8,416 nucleotides of DNA from DATILI01 sp035476635 (GTDB lineage Bacteria; Pseudomonadota; Gammaproteobacteria; Burkholderiales; Burkholderiaceae_C). The stretch covers positions 1 through 8,416 of the forward strand of contig DATILI010000031.1 in the NCBI GenBank assembly GCA_035476635.1, written 5' to 3'. The position numbers were made by a program, and so were the translations under genes. Shown here piece after piece: positions 5,247 through 8,416 of this stretch. The notes beneath the pieces were generated by a model, which did no database searches, had not been told where the DNA came from, and saw only the letters and a program-made list of their open reading frames with translations. Numbering within the stretch: position 1 is the first letter of the stretch; each line of letters starts with the position of its first letter.

Positions 5247-5849
5247 ATGAAATTTGCATCCATCTTTCGCGCAACTGCTCTCGCTCTCGGGCTCATGGCA
5301 GGAGGCGCACATGCAGCACCTGTAGTGATCAACTTTGACGATGTTCCCTTCGGGACTGTGGTTGGCTCGAACTACTCCGGCGTGACATTCTCCAATGCGC
5401 AAGTCATTAGCATCGTGCTTCCCGGTATGTCCGGAACGCAGGGCATCTGGTCCGTCAGCGACGGCTACAACCCCCTTCCAGCAAATCCTATCTCTGCCGT
5501 GTTTGGCAGCGCTGCAAGCTCGGTTAGCTTGACAGGCATTGACATCGGCACAGATGGATTCGTCATGACTGCATACGATGCAGCTGTTGGCGGCAATATC
5601 GTTGATACAGACCTGGTGTTTGGCTCCAGCGTTGGCGTTGGCCAATTTTTCACCCTGACCCTGACGGGCTCGAACATCTTCCGCGTGGAGTTTTCGCAGT
5701 CGTTTGACTCGGGTGCTGGGGATGGCGCTCTGTTCGATACCTTTGTGTATGACACCGCTGCCGCGGCCGTGCCTGAACCCGGCTCCCTCGCCCTGCTCGG
5801 CCTTGGCCTCGTCGGCCTGGCTGCTGCCCGCAAGCGCAAGCAAGCCTGA
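5247..5849 (+). CDS. PEP-CTERM sorting-domain secreted protein
   Basis: This is an exported protein with the C-terminal sorting signal recognised by exosortase, expected in exopolysaccharide- or biofilm-forming bacteria. A Sec signal peptide is clear: MKF..., a hydrophobic stretch, and cleavage after AHA at residue 23. The mature start INFDDVPFGTVVGSNYSGVT (from about residue 28) is a pattern frequent in PEP-CTERM proteins, followed by a beta-rich, Gly/Ser/Thr-rich body without cysteines. Residues 175-200 are the sorting signal: VPEPGSLALLGLG..., a short membrane segment, then a basic end (RKRKQA). A good AGGAAG ribosome site lies six bases before the ATG. It is a monocistronic gene with its own sigma-54 promoter and terminator. 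Base composition is visibly lower in GC than the neighbouring housekeeping genes, which suggests transfer or a different constraint. No exosortase is in the window. The body's function is unknown. Confidence 0.9.
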   Translation: MKFASIFRATALALGLMAGGAHAAPVVINFDDVPFGTVVGSNYSGVTFSNAQVISIVLPGMSGTQGIWSVSDGYNPLPANPISAVFGSAASSVSLTGIDIGTDGFVMTAYDAAVGGNIVDTDLVFGSSVGVGQFFTLTLTGSNIFRVEFSQSFDSGAGDGALFDTFVYDTAAAAVPEPGSLALLGLGLVGLAAARKRKQA

Positions 5850-5868
5850 ACAAGATCACTCCAGTTAG

Positions 5869-5890
5869 AACCCGCTTCGGCGGGTTTTTT
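5869..5890 (+). terminator. Rho-independent terminator of the PEP-CTERM gene
   Basis: AACCCGC pairs with GCGGGTT around a TTCG tetraloop and is followed by a run of T (5885-5890). It starts 19 bp after the stop codon. The C(UUCG)G loop is exceptionally stable. Confidence 0.93.
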
Positions 5891-5919
5891 CATGGGCGCA
5901 TTTAGAGGGGCCGCAGATT

Positions 5920-5995
5920 GGGGAAATCGGTGGGGAAATCGGGGTCGGGAAATCGGGGAAATCGGGGTCAGATTCCAATTACCCCGATTCCAATT
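5920..5995. repeat. Right, inverted copy of the intergenic repeat element with G-rich tandem array
   Basis: GGGAAATCGG occurs four times (5921-5930, 5933-5942, 5947-5956, 5956-5965) and runs into GGGTCAGATTCCAATT (5965-5980), the exact inverse of 5029-5044. A second GATTCCAATT follows at 5986-5995. Read on the minus strand, the order (AATTGGAATCTGACCC, then short tandem units) matches the left copy. Five G-runs of 3-4 bases between 5932 and 5967 meet the usual G-quadruplex pattern on the plus strand. Confidence 0.8.
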
Positions 5996-6210
5996 AGACC
6001 AAATCACCAAGGTCAACGACGACACGTACACGTACGACAAAGTGGGTGTCGCAGAGACGCGTCCACCAGGACATCCAACCCACGACGACCTGTCTGCAAC
6101 GCCGTCGTCGATGTCGTAGCGGCACTGGGCGATCGCGTGCGCAAGAGCACATCGCGTGGCATCGAGGTGCCGGCCTGTCCGGGCGCGAGATCTCCCCGGA
6201 TAATCCCGCC
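5996..6210. other. Intergenic stretch before the murU-like gene, no gene recognised
   Basis: No frame here gives a recognisable protein, and I found no remnant of a kinase such as AmgK. It contains a short ACGTACACGTACG stretch (about 6023-6036) and a seven-base inverted repeat CGACGAC/GTCGTCG (6083-6089, 6104-6110). Composition rises to the chromosomal GC level from about 6060 onward, so the edge of the accessory block probably lies near 5996-6060. Confidence 0.4.
6199..6204 (+). promoter_or_regulatory. Possible -10 box for a leaderless murU transcript
   Basis: GATAAT matches the -10 consensus at five of six positions and ends six bases before the ATG at 6211, placing the transcription start at about the A of the start codon. 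No Shine-Dalgarno sequence precedes that ATG. No convincing -35 box is seen 16-18 bp upstream. Confidence 0.4.
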
Positions 6211-6999
6211 ATGAGTGCCGCCCCCCTTCGCGCTGCCGCGGCCTGCAGCGCCATCCTCCTGGCTGCCGGCCGTGGCGAGCGCATGCGCCCGCTGACCGAC
6301 ACCTGCCCCAAGCCCTTGCTGCCGGTAGGCGGCAAGCCCCTGATGCAGTGGCCGATGGAGGCGCTGGTGCGCGGCGGGGTCACCGGGCTCGTGGTCAACA
6401 CGGCCTGGCTCGGCGAGCAGATATCGGGGCATTTCGGAAATTCGTTTGCCGCAACGGAGTCCGACACCGATGCGCGTGAAGCGCTCGCTATTGCGTATTC
6501 GCACGAAGGCCGCGACTTCGGCCGGGCGCTGGAAACGGCTGGCGGCATCTCGCGCGCGCTGCCGCTGCTGGGCGATGTGTTCTGGGTGCTGGCCGGCGAC
6601 GTGTTTGCACCGGACTTCGTGTTCTCGCCAGCCGCGATGGACCGCTTTGCCGCCGGCAACAAGCTGGCCCATCTCTGGCTGGTGCCCAATCCCGCGCACA
6701 ACGTGAGGGGCGACTTCGGGCTCTCCGCGGATGGCCTGGCCCTGAACCAGGCCGAGACGAAATACACCTATTCGACCATCGGCCTGTACCGCCGCGCCTT
6801 GTTCGAGCCGCCCTGGTGCTCGATTGCGCCCGGCAATCCGGAGGGCAGATTGGCCCCATTGGCGCCGTTGCTGCGCGCAGCCATGGACAATGGCCTGGTC
6901 AGCGCCGAGCCATACGCCGGCCGCTGGGCCGATGTCGGCACGCCGCAGCGGCTGGCTACCCTGAACCAAAGCATTCCTGACCCACTGAACGCCTCATGA
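6211..6999 (+). CDS. murU: Nucleotidyltransferase, probable N-acetylmuramate alpha-1-phosphate uridylyltransferase
   Basis: MurU makes UDP-MurNAc from MurNAc-1-phosphate and UTP in the cytoplasm, recycling cell-wall sugar and bypassing MurA, the fosfomycin target. The 262-residue product shows the sugar-nucleotidyltransferase signature AILLAAGRGERMRPLTD (14-30) and PKPLLPVGGKPL (33-44), with K34 for phosphate contacts. VNTAWLG (62-68), LETAGGI (107-113), the metal Asp130 in LAGDVF, NPAHNVRGDFGL (160-171) and the second Asp241 in WADVGTP follow in order, as in Pseudomonas MurU. Compared with that enzyme it has a short insert around residues 78-90. The frame is open further upstream, but the ATG at 6211 gives the normal N-terminus just before the first beta strand. 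It overlaps pepP by ATGA. The usual partner kinase gene amgK is not directly upstream. A different sugar-1-phosphate substrate cannot be excluded. Confidence 0.82.
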   Translation: MSAAPLRAAAACSAILLAAGRGERMRPLTDTCPKPLLPVGGKPLMQWPMEALVRGGVTGLVVNTAWLGEQISGHFGNSFAATESDTDAREALAIAYSHEGRDFGRALETAGGISRALPLLGDVFWVLAGDVFAPDFVFSPAAMDRFAAGNKLAHLWLVPNPAHNVRGDFGLSADGLALNQAETKYTYSTIGLYRRALFEPPWCSIAPGNPEGRLAPLAPLLRAAMDNGLVSAEPYAGRWADVGTPQRLATLNQSIPDPLNAS

Positions 7000-8381
7000 A
7001 CACCAGCAGCTACGCCCAACGCCGCGCCCACGCCGCCGCCCAGCTCGGACCCGATGGCATCGCCATCATCCCCACGGCCCCGGAACGCCCGCGCAACCGC
7101 GACAGCGATTTTCTGTACCGGCACGACAGCTACTTCCACTACCTGACCGGCTTCACCGAGCCCAACGCCTGGCTGGTGCTGACCGGCGACGGACGCTCCA
7201 CCTTGTTCTGCGCACCCAAGGACATGGAGCGCGAGATCTGGGACGGCTTTCGCCTGGGCCCCGATGCCGCGTCCGCCGCGCTGGGCGTGGACGCCGCGTA
7301 TTCGGTCAACGAACTTGACGCGCAATTGCCCAGGCTGATGGAAAACAAGGACGCGGTCTGGTACCCGTTCGCTATTCACAAGGGCCTTCAGGCGCGCGTG
7401 GACGGCTGGCTTTCCAGCGTGCGTGCGCGCGTGCGCATGGGCGCGCTGTGCCCCGAGCAGCAGCGCGACCTGTGTGGCATCCTCGACGAGATGCGCCTGG
7501 TGAAGGACGCCGGCGAGCAGGCCACCATGCGCCGCGCCGCCGAGATCAGCGCGGGTGCGCATGTGCGCGCCATGCGCCTGTCCGCGCGCCTGCTGCGCGC
7601 CGGCAAAGACGTGCGCGAGTTCCAGCTGGATGCCGAGTTGCTGCATGAATTCCGCCTGCAAGGCTCGCAAGCCCCGGCATACAACTCGATCGTGGCGGCC
7701 GGTGCCAACGCCTGCGTGCTGCACTACCGCGCCGACGCGGCGCCGGTGCGCGCGGGCGAGCTGGTCCTGATCGACGCCGGCTGCGAGCTCGACAGCTACG
7801 CCAGCGACATCACCCGCACCTTCCCGGCCGACGGCAAGTTCACCGGCCCGCAACGCGCGCTGTACGAGCTGGTGCTGGCCAGCCAGGAGGCCGCCGTGGC
7901 CGCAACCCGGGCCGGCGCGCGCTTCAACGACCCGCACGAGGCCACCGTCAAGGTGCTGGCGCAGGGCATGCTCGATGTCGGCCTGCTGGACCGCAACAAG
8001 GTCGGCGGCGTCGACGACGTGATCGCCAACCGCAGCTACTTCCAGTTCTACATGCACCGCACCAGCCACTGGATCGGCATGGACGTGCACGACTGCGGCA
8101 GCTACCTGGAGCCATCGCAGATCGGCGAGGTCAGCGAGCGCAAGGATCCGCTGACCAACGCAACCATCAAGGACCGGCCCAGCCGCATCCTGCACCCCGG
8201 CATGGCGCTGACCATCGAGCCCGGCATCTACGTGCGCCCGGCGCCGGGCGTGCCCGAGAAATTCCACCACATCGGCATCCGCATCGAGGACGACGCCATC
8301 GTCACACCCACCGGCTGTGAGTTGATCAGCCGCGGCGTGCCGGTGAAGCCCGACGAGATCGAAGCGCTGATGCGCGACTGA
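6996..8381 (+). CDS. pepP: Xaa-Pro aminopeptidase P (M24B metallopeptidase)
   Basis: PepP is a cytoplasmic dimanganese enzyme that removes an N-terminal residue when proline is second. The 461 residues comprise an N-terminal creatinase-like domain (about 1-170, with SDFLYRHDSYFHYLTGF at 37-53) and a pita-bread catalytic domain. The metal ligands are all present: D260 (LIDAG), D271 (SDITRTFP), H358 (SHWIGMDVHD), E408 (TIEPGIYV) and E431 (GIRIEDD). The supporting histidines H243, H354 and H365 are also kept. These positions agree almost exactly with E. coli PepP (D260, D271, H354, E383, E406), apart from a few-residue shift after the middle of the domain. Its ATG overlaps the murU-like stop, so the two are translationally coupled. 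A large open frame on the opposite strand is a compositional shadow. Confidence 0.95.
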   Translation: MNTSSYAQRRAHAAAQLGPDGIAIIPTAPERPRNRDSDFLYRHDSYFHYLTGFTEPNAWLVLTGDGRSTLFCAPKDMEREIWDGFRLGPDAASAALGVDAAYSVNELDAQLPRLMENKDAVWYPFAIHKGLQARVDGWLSSVRARVRMGALCPEQQRDLCGILDEMRLVKDAGEQATMRRAAEISAGAHVRAMRLSARLLRAGKDVREFQLDAELLHEFRLQGSQAPAYNSIVAAGANACVLHYRADAAPVRAGELVLIDAGCELDSYASDITRTFPADGKFTGPQRALYELVLASQEAAVAATRAGARFNDPHEATVKVLAQGMLDVGLLDRNKVGGVDDVIANRSYFQFYMHRTSHWIGMDVHDCGSYLEPSQIGEVSERKDPLTNATIKDRPSRILHPGMALTIEPGIYVRPAPGVPEKFHHIGIRIEDDAIVTPTGCELISRGVPVKPDEIEALMRD

Positions 8382-8392
8382 AAGCAACGCCG

Positions 8393-8416
8393 ATGCTGCT
8401 GCACACCAGCCCCGAG
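8393..8416 (+). CDS. Possible start of the next gene, cut by the window edge
   Basis: An ATG eleven bases after the pepP stop opens MLLHTSPE and runs off the end. Eight codons are too few to identify, and no strong ribosome site is seen. Spacing and strand would fit a third gene of the murU-pepP operon. Confidence 0.25.

Noticed and set aside
5241..5843. A 200-codon frame on the minus strand opposite the PEP-CTERM gene
   Set aside because: The plus strand has signal peptide, sorting motif, ribosome site, promoter and terminator; the antisense frame has none of these.
5921..5965. A CRISPR-like array
   Set aside because: The units are 10 bp with 0-4 bp between them; there are no spacers and no cas genes.
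6046..6210. An extended N-terminus for the murU-like protein
   Set aside because: The added residues are Arg-rich and unlike any family member; the normal first beta strand begins shortly after the ATG at 6211.
5918..6214. A 98-codon frame running through the G-rich repeat array
   Set aside because: Its N-terminal half is just the translated repeats and the remainder has no protein-like pattern.
6768..8387. A 539-codon open frame on the minus strand opposite pepP
   Set aside because: All metal ligands and motifs of PepP are on the plus strand; this frame is a low-information shadow of the same codons.

Overview
The window looks like a chromosomal segment of a GC-rich betaproteobacterium, most likely Burkholderiales and plausibly Comamonadaceae. 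This rests on gene content (slyD, gap, tkt, speD, a murU-like gene, pepP), high GC with C/G-ending codons, and small AT-rich hairpins of the GCTATT...AATAGC type that I remember as common between genes in that family. The assignment comes from reading and memory, not from a database search.

Left block (1-4001), housekeeping. The 3' end of slyD (+) converges on a tkt-gap operon (-). Both share a compact bidirectional terminator at 366-391. Transketolase releases glyceraldehyde-3-phosphate, the substrate of the GAPDH encoded 30 bp downstream, so the pair joins the pentose phosphate pathway to lower glycolysis. Divergent from tkt is a short speD gene for a pyruvoyl-dependent AdoMet decarboxylase (polyamine synthesis). 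A 22-bp tandem repeat lies in the tkt/speD intergenic region.

Middle block (4002-6210), accessory. It holds a 46-codon XRE-type helix-turn-helix gene that appears internally deleted, followed with an ATGA overlap by an ORF6N-domain gene of phage or mobile-element type. The ORF6N gene contains a perfect 29-bp palindrome within its codons. A related palindrome covers its stop codon and a third, unrelated one follows. Next is a PEP-CTERM secreted-protein gene with a near-consensus sigma-54 (-24/-12) promoter, repeated ATGCCGA sites upstream that could bind an enhancer protein, and a UUCG-loop terminator. This gene is bracketed by two inverted copies of a short intergenic element (AATTGGAATCTGACCC plus short tandem units). 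The right copy is expanded into a G-rich array with G-quadruplex potential.

Right block (6211-8416), housekeeping. A MurU-like nucleotidyltransferase gene (MurNAc-1-phosphate uridylylation, peptidoglycan recycling) overlaps pepP (Xaa-Pro aminopeptidase P) by ATGA. A next gene may begin at the right edge.

No complete new defence or mobile system is visible. The most unusual items are the ORF6N-associated palindrome pair and the regulatory and repeat architecture around the PEP-CTERM gene.
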